Of a stretch of DNA of 5,843 nucleotides, positions 1 through 5,807 are shown piece after piece (within the stretch, counting starts at the first letter, position 1; every line of letters starts with the position of its first letter). The stretch covers positions 5,360 through 11,202 of the forward strand of contig DBPV01000091.1 in assembly GCA_002304995.1 (NCBI GenBank), given 5' to 3'. The stretch is from Syntrophaceae bacterium UBA1411 (GTDB taxonomy: Bacteria; Desulfobacterota; Syntrophia; Syntrophales; Smithellaceae). The position numbers and the translations under genes were made by a program. The notes beneath the pieces are model-generated. The model searched no databases, was not told the origin of the DNA, and was given only the letters and a program-made list of their open reading frames with translations.

Positions 1-725
1 ACAAAAACCTCGTTTTCCGCATACAGGAAACTTTTATGCCTTTTAAAAACCGGATAGCCTTTTTCGATTCCTTTGTCCGGGTGGTTTACAAGATCGATCA
101 GGATGGGTTTTCTCGCGCCGGCAAACGGCAGCGAATATTCGAAATCCCCCTTGCCGATCATGGTCCCTGCCTTGATTCCCACCATCTCCTCCATTCGTTT
201 GTTCCAGATGATGACTTTGCCCTGCAAGTCAATCGCCAGGGTGGCTTCCGGCAGAAAATTGATGACATCCGAAAAGAGGCGCCGTGAGTTTTTGAGCTCC
301 TCCTCGGCGCGCACTTTCGTCGTGATATCCGTGATGAAAGAGATGATGGCCGGCCTGTCTTTCCAGGAGCAGATCACCGCGGAAACCTCAATCCACTTGA
401 TGTTTCCCTGCTTGTCCACGATCCGGTACTCGTACGGCGGAACAAATTCTCCGCCAAGTCGCTTGATATGATTCTGCATCACCTTTTCATGATCGTCCGG
501 ATAAATCATGTCCAGCATGTGCATGTTGATCATTTCTTCGCAGGAGTAACCGTAAATTTCCGTGGATTTCTTGTTTGCAAATTTGATGGTTTTGTCCTGG
601 ACGACCTTAATGGCTTCCTTCGCATTTTCCAGCATGATCCGGAGATGGCTCACCGGCAGGTTCTTATCGCCTTTCTGCTGCTGCGGCCGCGAACGGCTGT
701 CACATTCTTTCACCTTGGTTTGCAT
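1..725 (-). CDS. PAS-PAS sensory/signalling protein, N-terminal part (partial)
   Basis: Reading the minus strand from an ATG at 725-723 gives 241 open codons running off the left edge. An AGGAG ribosome binding site at 735-731 lies 5 nt upstream of the ATG, which supports this start. After a polar, Gln-rich leader (about residues 1-24) comes a first PAS/PAC unit (about 25-136) with the typical FANKKSTEIYGYS and later DKQGNIKWIEV segments, ending in the S-box-like FITDIT. A linker containing RAEEELKNSRRLF leads to a second PAS domain (about 148-241) with AIDLQGKVIIWN and GKGDFEYSLPF...RKPILIDL, a pattern I recall from PAS histidine kinases of deltaproteobacteria and methanogens. No signal peptide or membrane segment is visible, so a cytoplasmic sensor is likely. 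The output domain (kinase, GGDEF or other) is outside the window, so the reaction is unknown. It is divergent from abiE. Confidence 0.88.
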   Translation of the reverse strand, partial: MQTKVKECDSRSRPQQQKGDKNLPVSHLRIMLENAKEAIKVVQDKTIKFANKKSTEIYGYSCEEMINMHMLDMIYPDDHEKVMQNHIKRLGGEFVPPYEYRIVDKQGNIKWIEVSAVICSWKDRPAIISFITDITTKVRAEEELKNSRRLFSDVINFLPEATLAIDLQGKVIIWNKRMEEMVGIKAGTMIGKGDFEYSLPFAGARKPILIDLVNHPDKGIEKGYPVFKRHKSFLYAENEVF

Positions 726-809
726 CGTCGCTCCTGAATGAGAATGTTTCCTGTTTTATTCGTTTTATGATCCCGGACGAAACACTTCAGAACAGTTGCA
801 GGGCAAATA

Positions 810-835
810 CGTTGAAGGAGTACCAATGTTCAACG
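810..835 (+). repeat. Inverted repeat enclosing a ribosome binding site and start codon
   Basis: CGTTGAA (810-816) and TTCAACG (829-835) are perfect 7-bp arms around a 12-nt loop. On the plus strand the loop carries GGAG (817-820) and the ATG at 826-828 of a 23-codon ORF. It could be an mRNA hairpin presenting or masking the ribosome binding site, or a DNA operator between the divergent PAS and abiE genes. A 7-bp arm can also occur by chance. Confidence 0.4.
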
Positions 836-897
836 AGGTCTTACGACACAACATTTTGACCGATGGTAACAAATCACCGGCAACAATACAAGAATAA
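826..897 (+). CDS. Possible small ORF, 23 residues, unknown
   Basis: An ATG at 826 is preceded by AAGGAG (815-820) at 5-nt spacing and opens 23 codons (beginning MFNEVLRHNI) to a TAA at 895-897. I do not recognise the peptide. It has no membrane segment and is mostly polar. It could be a leader peptide ahead of abiE, the 5' remnant of a gene lost when the neighbouring cassette arrived, or a chance ORF. Its last codons run into the first 15-bp repeat (891-905). It lies upstream of the predicted abiE promoter, so it would need its own promoter; only a weak TATGAT (766-771) is visible. The ribosome binding site is the main support. Confidence 0.3.
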   Translation: MFNEVLRHNILTDGNKSPATIQE

Positions 898-920
898 ACA
901 TTTTCAGAATAAACATTTTC
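891..920. repeat. Perfect 15-bp tandem duplication upstream of abiE
   Basis: AGAATAAACATTTTC occurs at 891-905 and again, without spacer or mismatch, at 906-920. The inner AAACATTTT is matched in reverse by AAAATGTTT at 959-967, inside the predicted abiE promoter, so DNA pairing or shared protein recognition is possible. The array ends about 35 bp upstream of the predicted -35 box, a plausible place for operator sites. Confidence 0.9.
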
Positions 921-922
921 TG

Positions 923-954
923 TGTTCAAATACTTTTCTGTTCAAATACTTTTC
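923..954. repeat. Perfect 16-bp tandem duplication abutting the abiE -35 box
   Basis: TGTTCAAATACTTTTC occurs at 923-938 and again at 939-954, directly joined and identical. The second copy ends one base before the predicted -35 hexamer (955-960). Each copy ends in TTTTC like the preceding 15-mers, giving four TTTTC ends at 905, 920, 938 and 954. The two duplications may therefore be diverged versions of one binding motif. Confidence 0.9.
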
Positions 955-982
955 TTGCAAAATGTTTCTAAATATATATAAT
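955..982 (+). promoter_or_regulatory. Predicted sigma70-type promoter of abiE
   Basis: A perfect -10 hexamer TATAAT (977-982) lies 16 bp downstream of TTGCAA (955-960), which matches 4 of 6 positions of the TTGACA -35 consensus. The surroundings are very AT-rich. Transcription would start near 988-991, giving a leader of only about 14 nt before the ATG at 1004. The tandem repeats immediately upstream and the palindrome immediately downstream would place regulator binding on either side of RNA polymerase. Confidence 0.65.
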
Positions 983-991
983 TAACACAAG

Positions 992-1003
992 AGATAATTA
1001 TCT
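992..1003. promoter_or_regulatory. 12-bp palindrome, candidate autoregulatory operator
   Basis: AGATAATTATCT is a perfect dyad lying between the predicted transcription start and the abiEi start codon at 1004. Its core ATAATTA (994-1000) is repeated directly at 978-984, overlapping the -10 box, with centres 16 bp apart. Characterised AbiEi proteins repress their own promoter by binding inverted repeats, which makes this a reasonable AbiEi operator. No binding is shown, and an AT-rich palindrome this short may be coincidental. Confidence 0.45.
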
Positions 1004-1600
1004 ATGCTTAGTAAGAATATCGCCAAATTGCAGGAATTGAGCAAAAAGCCTTATTTTACGCTGAGGGATGTGGCTCAGACTTTCGGCCTTCCACCGGCCT
1101 CAGCGCGCGTGTTGTGCAGCCGTTATGTCCGGCAGGGTGTGCTGATCAGGCTTAAAAACAGTTTTTACATAACCGCCTGGAAATGGGAAGCTCTGACGCG
1201 CTGGGATTTGTTTGAAATCGCCAATGTGTTGCAGGTTCCTTCTTATATTTCTCTGATGACGGCCATGGGGTATCACGACGTGACAACGCAGGCGCAGAGC
1301 AATTATCAGGAAAGCGTCTGCCTGAAACGTTCGATCGGTTATCATGTCCGGGACGCCGTTTTCAGCTACATCAAATTGCAGAGCAGCTATTACGGCGGTT
1401 TCATCAAAGTGGACGGTGTATTTATCGCCGACAAAGAAAAGGCGTTTCTGGATGCGGTTTATCTTTATTCGTTCGGCAAATATAGGTTCGATATCGATTC
1501 GCTGGACATGAAAAAACTGGAGTTGAAAAAAATAAAGAGTCTTGCAAAAGGTTATCCTGAGAAAACAAAAGAAATGGTGAAAAGGCTGTGCGGGATTTAA
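1004..1600 (+). CDS. abiEi: AbiEi-like antitoxin / autorepressor of a type IV TA system
   Basis: This 198-residue protein fits the AbiEi antitoxin family in length and layout. Residues about 1-57 form a winged helix-turn-helix (TLRDVAQTFGLPPASARVLC, then the wing GVLIRLKNSFYIT). The rest resembles the AbiEi C-terminal domain, with PSYISLMTAMGYHDV (79-93), a strand-rich middle, and IADKEKAFLDAVYLY (141-155), matching the family's peKAllD-type motif. Known AbiEi proteins neutralise the AbiEii toxin without a stable complex (type IV) and repress the operon through the N-terminal domain. The ATG follows a strong promoter and a palindrome, but the ribosome binding site is weak (AAGAG, 989-993, 10 nt away). 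abiEii overlaps its last 13 nt, implying translational coupling. The gene looks intact. The family call is confident; activity in this host is inferred. Confidence 0.88.
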   Translation: MLSKNIAKLQELSKKPYFTLRDVAQTFGLPPASARVLCSRYVRQGVLIRLKNSFYITAWKWEALTRWDLFEIANVLQVPSYISLMTAMGYHDVTTQAQSNYQESVCLKRSIGYHVRDAVFSYIKLQSSYYGGFIKVDGVFIADKEKAFLDAVYLYSFGKYRFDIDSLDMKKLELKKIKSLAKGYPEKTKEMVKRLCGI

Positions 1601-2274
1601 TTCAACAAGAGCAATTCGAGCTCGAAGTACTCGACCGGCTCAACAGCGGAAGATTTCTGGCCAACCTGGTTTTCGGCGGAGGCACCATGCTGCGCTTATG
1701 CCATGGCCTGGATCGCTACTCGGTTGATTTGGATTTCTGGATTATGAAAGATATCGACTGGACCAAATATTATCGCCGACTGGAAAAATACATGCTGCAA
1801 TTTTATACGCTTGCCGATTCCGCGAACAAGCATTTCACAATTCTATTCGAATTGAAATCGCCGCAATATCCAAGAGCCCTCAAAATAGAGATTCGCAAAG
1901 AAAAAAAGATGATCAAGACTGAAACCAGCATCGCTTACAGCCCAAACTCCAATATTCAGGTTTTACTGAATACCGTGACGCTTCCGGATATGATGACGTC
2001 AAAGATTGAGGCCTTCATCAACCGCAAAGAAATTCGCGACGCATACGATATTGAATTCTTATTAAGGAGAGGCATACCCCTGGCTGCTGAGAATGCATCC
2101 CTGGGCAAATTACAGGAGGGACTGGAAAAGCTCGGGAAAAAGGATTATTCAGTAAAGCTGGGTTCATTGCTCGATGCATCAGTGCGCAAGTATTACATGG
2201 AAAATGAATTCCGTATACTAAAAGCGAGCCTGCGGGCCAGGCTTGCCGAAGGGGGGCCAGATCTTCCATCGTAG
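1588..2274 (+). CDS. abiEii: AbiEii-like nucleotidyltransferase toxin
   Basis: This 228-residue protein has the AbiEii (DUF1814) nucleotidyltransferase pattern. Motif I is GGGTMLRL (30-37) followed by RYSVDLDF (43-50), with the metal-binding pair D47 and D49. A further acidic strand ALKIEIRK (97-104, E101) may supply the third carboxylate. The C-terminal signature has K139 in SKIEAF and RDAYDIEFLLRRG (150-162). Family members transfer nucleotides to a cellular target (tRNA for well-studied relatives), causing growth arrest that is reversed by AbiEi and can abort phage infection. The start is GTG at 1588, the only usual start codon between an in-frame stop at 1558-1560 and motif I; GGTGA (1576-1580) is a possible ribosome binding site at 7-nt spacing. 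The 13-nt overlap with abiEi supports co-translation. All key motifs are present, so an active toxin is expected. Confidence 0.9.
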   Translation: MRDLIQQEQFELEVLDRLNSGRFLANLVFGGGTMLRLCHGLDRYSVDLDFWIMKDIDWTKYYRRLEKYMLQFYTLADSANKHFTILFELKSPQYPRALKIEIRKEKKMIKTETSIAYSPNSNIQVLLNTVTLPDMMTSKIEAFINRKEIRDAYDIEFLLRRGIPLAAENASLGKLQEGLEKLGKKDYSVKLGSLLDASVRKYYMENEFRILKASLRARLAEGGPDLPS

Positions 2275-2320
2275 CCTATCGGATTAAAGAATAGTGAACG
2301 ATTAATGAAGGAGAAACTCT

Positions 2321-3196
2321 ATGAAACTGACCTCCGATTTTGTCGGCGCATCCCTGAAAGAATACACCTGCACGGTTGACGCCCGCTGGACCATGAACTA
2401 TGCGGCGGCCATAGGCGATGCCGATCCTGTCTACTTCGATGACGAGCGCCCGGAGGGGATCATCGCGCCGCCTCTGTATCCCGTGGCGCTCACCTGGCCG
2501 ATTGTGGAGCACATTACGGATTATCTGCGCGCGGACGGATTTCCCCAGGAAGTGCTGTTTACCCAGGTGCATTACAGCGAGCACTTAATCCTGCACCGGC
2601 CGGTTGCACCCGGCATGCATCTCGCCATCAACGGCGTCATTGCCGCCATTTTGCCGCATCGGGCGGGGACGTATGTCGTGATCCGGTACGATGCGCTGGA
2701 CGACGCCGGCCGTCCGGTTTTTACCGAACACATCGGCGCCATGATGCGCGGCGTCGAATGCGCGGACGCCGGAAAAGGCGGGTCATCCCTTCCGTCCGTT
2801 CCGCTCCGGGAAAGTGAGTCCGTTTTGTGGGAATCCGTTATTCCCATTTCTCCGCTGGCCCCTTTCATTTACGACGGCTGCACCAGAATACATTTTCCCA
2901 TCCACACCTCCGTGCAGTTTGCGCACCGCGTGGGCCTGCCGGGGATTATCCATCAGGGGACGGCAACGCTTGCCGTGTCCGTCCAGAACATCCTCCGCCG
3001 AGAGGCGGGCGGCGATCCGCACAAACTGGCTTCCGTCTACTGCCGTTTTTCCGGAATGGTGATGCCCGGATCGTCCATCCGGGTTTGCCTGACCGGCAAA
3101 AACAGAGGCGAGGGCGGGACGGATCTGTTCTTCACCGTGTCCAACGCTGAAGGAAAAAAGGCGATCAGCGACGGCTATATGCGATTAACCGACTAA
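2321..3196 (+). CDS. MaoC-like double-hotdog hydratase/dehydratase family protein
   Basis: This 291-residue protein has two hotdog halves, as in MaoC-like acyl-CoA hydratases. The N-terminal half (about 1-145) contains YAAAIGDADPVYFD (27-40), like the non-catalytic MaoC_dehydrat_N domain, where the usual His is Tyr. The C-terminal half (about 178-291) contains YDGCTRIHFPIHTS (184-197) and GLPGIIHQGTATLAV (205-219), aligning with the hydratase-2 pattern YxxxSGDxNPIHxD...HG. The His is kept (H195), but the catalytic Asp position is Ile190 and the Asn position is Phe192. From memory, a subfamily with RIWNPIHTD shares this Asp-to-Ile change. The start has AAGGAG (2308-2313) 7 nt upstream. The acyl-CoA ligase begins 15 nt after the stop, so the protein probably acts on a CoA thioester in the same cytoplasmic pathway. 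Substrate unknown; hydratase activity is uncertain because of the altered motif. Confidence 0.82.
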   Translation: MKLTSDFVGASLKEYTCTVDARWTMNYAAAIGDADPVYFDDERPEGIIAPPLYPVALTWPIVEHITDYLRADGFPQEVLFTQVHYSEHLILHRPVAPGMHLAINGVIAAILPHRAGTYVVIRYDALDDAGRPVFTEHIGAMMRGVECADAGKGGSSLPSVPLRESESVLWESVIPISPLAPFIYDGCTRIHFPIHTSVQFAHRVGLPGIIHQGTATLAVSVQNILRREAGGDPHKLASVYCRFSGMVMPGSSIRVCLTGKNRGEGGTDLFFTVSNAEGKKAISDGYMRLTD

Positions 3197-3211
3197 AGGA
3201 GGAAGCGTATC

Positions 3212-4804
3212 ATGACCTGGGAAAAGCTCGATCAAACGTGGCACTATGTGGAGAAATGGGCCAAGGCCAGGCCGGATGCGGATGCTCTGGTTTTTGGCGA
3301 TGAAAAATTAACCTGGCGCGGGTTTGCCGCGCAGATGGACGCGGTGGCCCTGGCGTATCTGGAAGCCGGCATTGAAAAGGGCGACCGGATCGCGCTTTTG
3401 TCCATGGCGCGAAACGAGTTTCTGACCACCTACATGGCTGCGGGCAAGGTCGGGGCGATCTGGCTGGGACTTTCGCCGAAATACACGCCAGACGAGCTTC
3501 GCTTTCAGCTCAACGATTGCCGTCCCAAACTGCTTATCACGCTTCGCGAGTACATGGGAAGCGATCTTGCCGGGACCGTCGGCGCCCTGCAGAAGGATTG
3601 TCCTTTTTTGGAAAAGGTTCTGGTGATCGGCGAGCCTTTCGACGGCGCTGAAAGCTTTGCGGACTACGTCGCAAAACCGCGGCAGAACCTGGCCGCCGCA
3701 CTTGCTCAAAGAGCGTCCGAAGTCGCCGGGACGGATGACGCGCTGCTTTTGTACACGTCGGGATCGACCGGCAAGCCCAAAGGGGTGGTCCATACGCACC
3801 GCAGCATTGTGGAGAACATCAAAGTGGAAGTAGATAAATTCTTCTTCGATGAAAACTCCCGGGGGCTTCTCCACTTCCCCATCAATCATGTGGCGGCGGA
3901 TGTCGAAATCGGATTCGGAGCCATCATGTCGGGCGGCTGCATTGTGTGTCTCGACAAATTCGATCCGGCCCAGACCCTGAAAGTCATCGAGCAGGAAAAG
4001 ATCACGCATATCGGGCAGGTGCCCGTGATGTTTTTGCTGGAATTCAAACAGCCGGAATTCTGGACGTGCGATTTCAGCAACGTCAAAGCCTTTGTCTGGG
4101 CGGGAGCGGCTGCGCCGAAGATCATGATCGATCTGCTTCTCCCGATCTGCCTGAAGTCGGGGGCCAAGCTCATCACCGGCTACGGCAGCACGGAAGTCTG
4201 CGGTTTCATCACGTACACCGGGCCGGAGGACGGCACGGAGACGCTGCTCAAGACGGTCGGAAAAATTGCCGAGCCCTTTGAACTGAAAATTGTCGATCGG
4301 GAACGCCGGGAAGTCGCTGACGGCGTTATCGGCGAAATTGCCGTGCGGGGTCCTTTTCTGATGAAGGGGTACTACAACAATCCCAAAGAGACGGACAAGG
4401 TGATTGACCGGGAAGGCTGGTATTACACGACGGATTTGGGCTTCCGGGACGAGGGCGGATATGTGCATATCACCGGCAGACTTTCGGAAATGTTCAAAAG
4501 CGGCGGCGAAAATGTGTATCCGCGGGAAGTGGAGGAGGTTATCGAGACGCATGCGGCGGTGCTCTTTGCCGCTGTGATCGGAGTTCCGGACGACATCTAT
4601 CAGGAAGTCGGCTGGGCCTTTGTCATGCCGACGCCGGGGCAGAATGTCACGGAAGACGCGCTGCGCGATTTGTGCAAATCCGCACTGGCCAACTTCAAGG
4701 TGCCCAAAAAATTCTTTATCCGTCCCCTGCTGCCGCTTCTGGCGAGCGGCAAGGTGAACAAGCTGGCCCTGAAGGACGAAATCCGGGAGATGATGAAAAA
4801 ATAG
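3212..4804 (+). CDS. AMP-forming acyl-CoA synthetase / acyl-CoA ligase
   Basis: This 530-residue protein is a full-length class I adenylate-forming enzyme. It converts a carboxylic acid, ATP and CoA to acyl-CoA, AMP and PPi in the cytoplasm. Core motifs appear in order: the P-loop LLLYTSGSTGKPKGVV (178-193), YGSTEVCGF (324-332), YYTTDLG (404-410) with the ribose-binding Asp408, GRLSEMFKSGGENVYPREVE (422-441) at the hinge, and ASGKVNKLAL (511-520) with the expected catalytic Lys514. HFPINHVAADVEIG (221-234) lies in the acyl-pocket region, but the substrate cannot be read from it; a fatty, aromatic or other organic acid is possible. AGGAGG (3197-3202) sits 9 nt before the ATG and starts right after the stop codon of the MaoC gene, so the two are almost certainly one operon. 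The long opposite-strand reading frame across this gene is a codon-bias shadow. Confidence 0.93.
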   Translation: MTWEKLDQTWHYVEKWAKARPDADALVFGDEKLTWRGFAAQMDAVALAYLEAGIEKGDRIALLSMARNEFLTTYMAAGKVGAIWLGLSPKYTPDELRFQLNDCRPKLLITLREYMGSDLAGTVGALQKDCPFLEKVLVIGEPFDGAESFADYVAKPRQNLAAALAQRASEVAGTDDALLLYTSGSTGKPKGVVHTHRSIVENIKVEVDKFFFDENSRGLLHFPINHVAADVEIGFGAIMSGGCIVCLDKFDPAQTLKVIEQEKITHIGQVPVMFLLEFKQPEFWTCDFSNVKAFVWAGAAAPKIMIDLLLPICLKSGAKLITGYGSTEVCGFITYTGPEDGTETLLKTVGKIAEPFELKIVDRERREVADGVIGEIAVRGPFLMKGYYNNPKETDKVIDREGWYYTTDLGFRDEGGYVHITGRLSEMFKSGGENVYPREVEEVIETHAAVLFAAVIGVPDDIYQEVGWAFVMPTPGQNVTEDALRDLCKSALANFKVPKKFFIRPLLPLLASGKVNKLALKDEIREMMKK

Positions 4805-4916
4805 AAAATCAGGGGACGGCCGCACCGGTCATACCGGAAGTGAACAAGAGATCCGGAAAAGGGGGCAGGTCAGCCTTTGCCACTGGACAACGGATATTTG
4901 CGCCCGACGGACTTGC
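4805..4916. other. Convergent intergenic gap with a weak hairpin
   Basis: This 112-bp gap separates the ligase from the oppositely oriented nitroreductase. It contains CCGGT (4825-4829) and ACCGG (4833-4837) around a 3-nt loop. The second arm region can alternatively pair with TCCGG (4852-4856). No U-tract follows on either strand, so I do not call an intrinsic terminator. I see no gene here. Confidence 0.4.
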
Positions 4917-5807
4917 CTAAATCCATAAAACGCTTTTCAGCTCTCTTTTAATGCCTCTTTGATAGCGGTATTTGGGATATCCCAGTATCATTGACGCAAC
5001 AACATGATTGCCGACGGGAATTGAAAGCATCCTTTTCAACTCTTGATTATTCTGTACAGCCGGCGGAATGAGATCCATTGCAGAGCCCCCTAGACCCAAA
5101 GCATGAGCAGCTAAAAATCCGTAGGTTAATGCAATATGAATATCCGTTTCATGGTTTTCTGCATTTCTGTCGGCATGGAAAAGGATCATGGCCGGAGCAT
5201 TGCGGGTAATGGTGTCTTCCTTCCCAAGTTTCAATTCGGGTAATCGGCTTTTCATAAGCGGGACGACATGATTTTTAAGGGTCTTGTACTTTGCCGGCCC
5301 GACCTTCTGCCGAATGAAAAACCTTGCAAGGGGATTGTTCATGGCCTCAAGCAATTCATCATAAACCCTTATCATGTACGGCAGTGCCTTGCGAATGACT
5401 TCGGTATTTTGAATGACGGTGATTTCGGTTTTGATCGGGGTGAACCCCGGGGGCGCAAAGGTGATTGCCTGAACAATTTTTTCGAGCAGCGCTTTGGGGA
5501 CGGGTTTGTCTTTAAAATTCCGAATGGCCCGCCGCGTGGCAATCATATTGAAAAACATGTCGGCTGACGAAAGCGGATCCGGCAGCTCAAAAAAATCCTT
5601 GGAATAGGATAATCCATTGACGACAAAGGATTGCGTCGGGCAAATGGCCATGCATTGGCCGCATTTGATGCAAAGCGGCAACCGATCCGGCCGGAAGGAT
5701 ATTCCCTCAGAAGCATCTTTTGTCATGATTTTCATCGGACATACTTCAGCACACAAACCACATGCCTTGCAGGTGTCCCGATTTATGCTATTGGCGCTAT
5801 CCATCAT
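4917..5807 (-). CDS. Ferredoxin-nitroreductase fusion (2x[4Fe-4S] + FMN nitroreductase)
   Basis: Numbered from the longest start (300 codons, ATG at 5819), two ferredoxin clusters lie at the N-terminus: C17/C20/C23/C27 (CKACGLCAEVCP) and C50/C53/C56/C60 (CIKCGQCMAICP). The nitroreductase domain follows from about residue 88, with the FMN-contacting RRAIRNF (96-102) and SAMDLIPPAV, ending in MILGYPKYRYQRG. Such fusions are common in strict anaerobes and are thought to pass electrons from ferredoxin-type clusters to FMN; the physiological acceptor is unknown. The protein appears cytoplasmic, with no signal peptide. Start choice: the ATG at 5819 has no ribosome binding site, whereas GAGG (5817-5814) lies 6 nt before an ATG at 5807 and 9 nt before one at 5804. 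I therefore prefer 5807 or 5804 (296 or 295 residues). It is convergent with the ligase operon and separately transcribed. Confidence 0.9.
   Translation of the reverse strand: MMDSANSINRDTCKACGLCAEVCPMKIMTKDASEGISFRPDRLPLCIKCGQCMAICPTQSFVVNGLSYSKDFFELPDPLSSADMFFNMIATRRAIRNFKDKPVPKALLEKIVQAITFAPPGFTPIKTEITVIQNTEVIRKALPYMIRVYDELLEAMNNPLARFFIRQKVGPAKYKTLKNHVVPLMKSRLPELKLGKEDTITRNAPAMILFHADRNAENHETDIHIALTYGFLAAHALGLGGSAMDLIPPAVQNNQELKRMLSIPVGNHVVASMILGYPKYRYQRGIKRELKSVLWI

Noticed and set aside
36..737. Overlapping plus-strand ORFs of 83, 132 and 89 codons
   Set aside because: They lie opposite the PAS protein, whose minus-strand frame has clear domain signatures, and their translations match nothing recognisable.
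891..954. CRISPR array or plasmid-type iteron origin
   Set aside because: The repeats are directly joined with no spacers, there are only two copies of each, and no Cas or Rep gene is nearby. Operator-like repeats fit better.
2276..3150. Several 79-107 codon ORFs on both strands over the MaoC gene
   Set aside because: They are shadows of the 291-codon gene, which has a strong ribosome binding site and hotdog-domain motifs.
3308..4825. 505-codon open frame antisense to the acyl-CoA ligase
   Set aside because: It is a complete shadow of a gene with unmistakable adenylate-forming motifs. The translation is rich in His, Arg and Phe with no recognisable domain; it arises from codon bias on the coding strand.
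4821..4860. CCGGT/ACCGG hairpin as a bidirectional terminator
   Set aside because: The stem is only 5 bp and no T-run follows on either strand, so intrinsic termination cannot be supported.
4672..4920. 82-codon plus-strand ORF crossing the end of the ligase into the gap
   Set aside because: Most of it is an out-of-frame reading of the ligase C-terminus, with no ribosome binding site of note and no recognisable domain.
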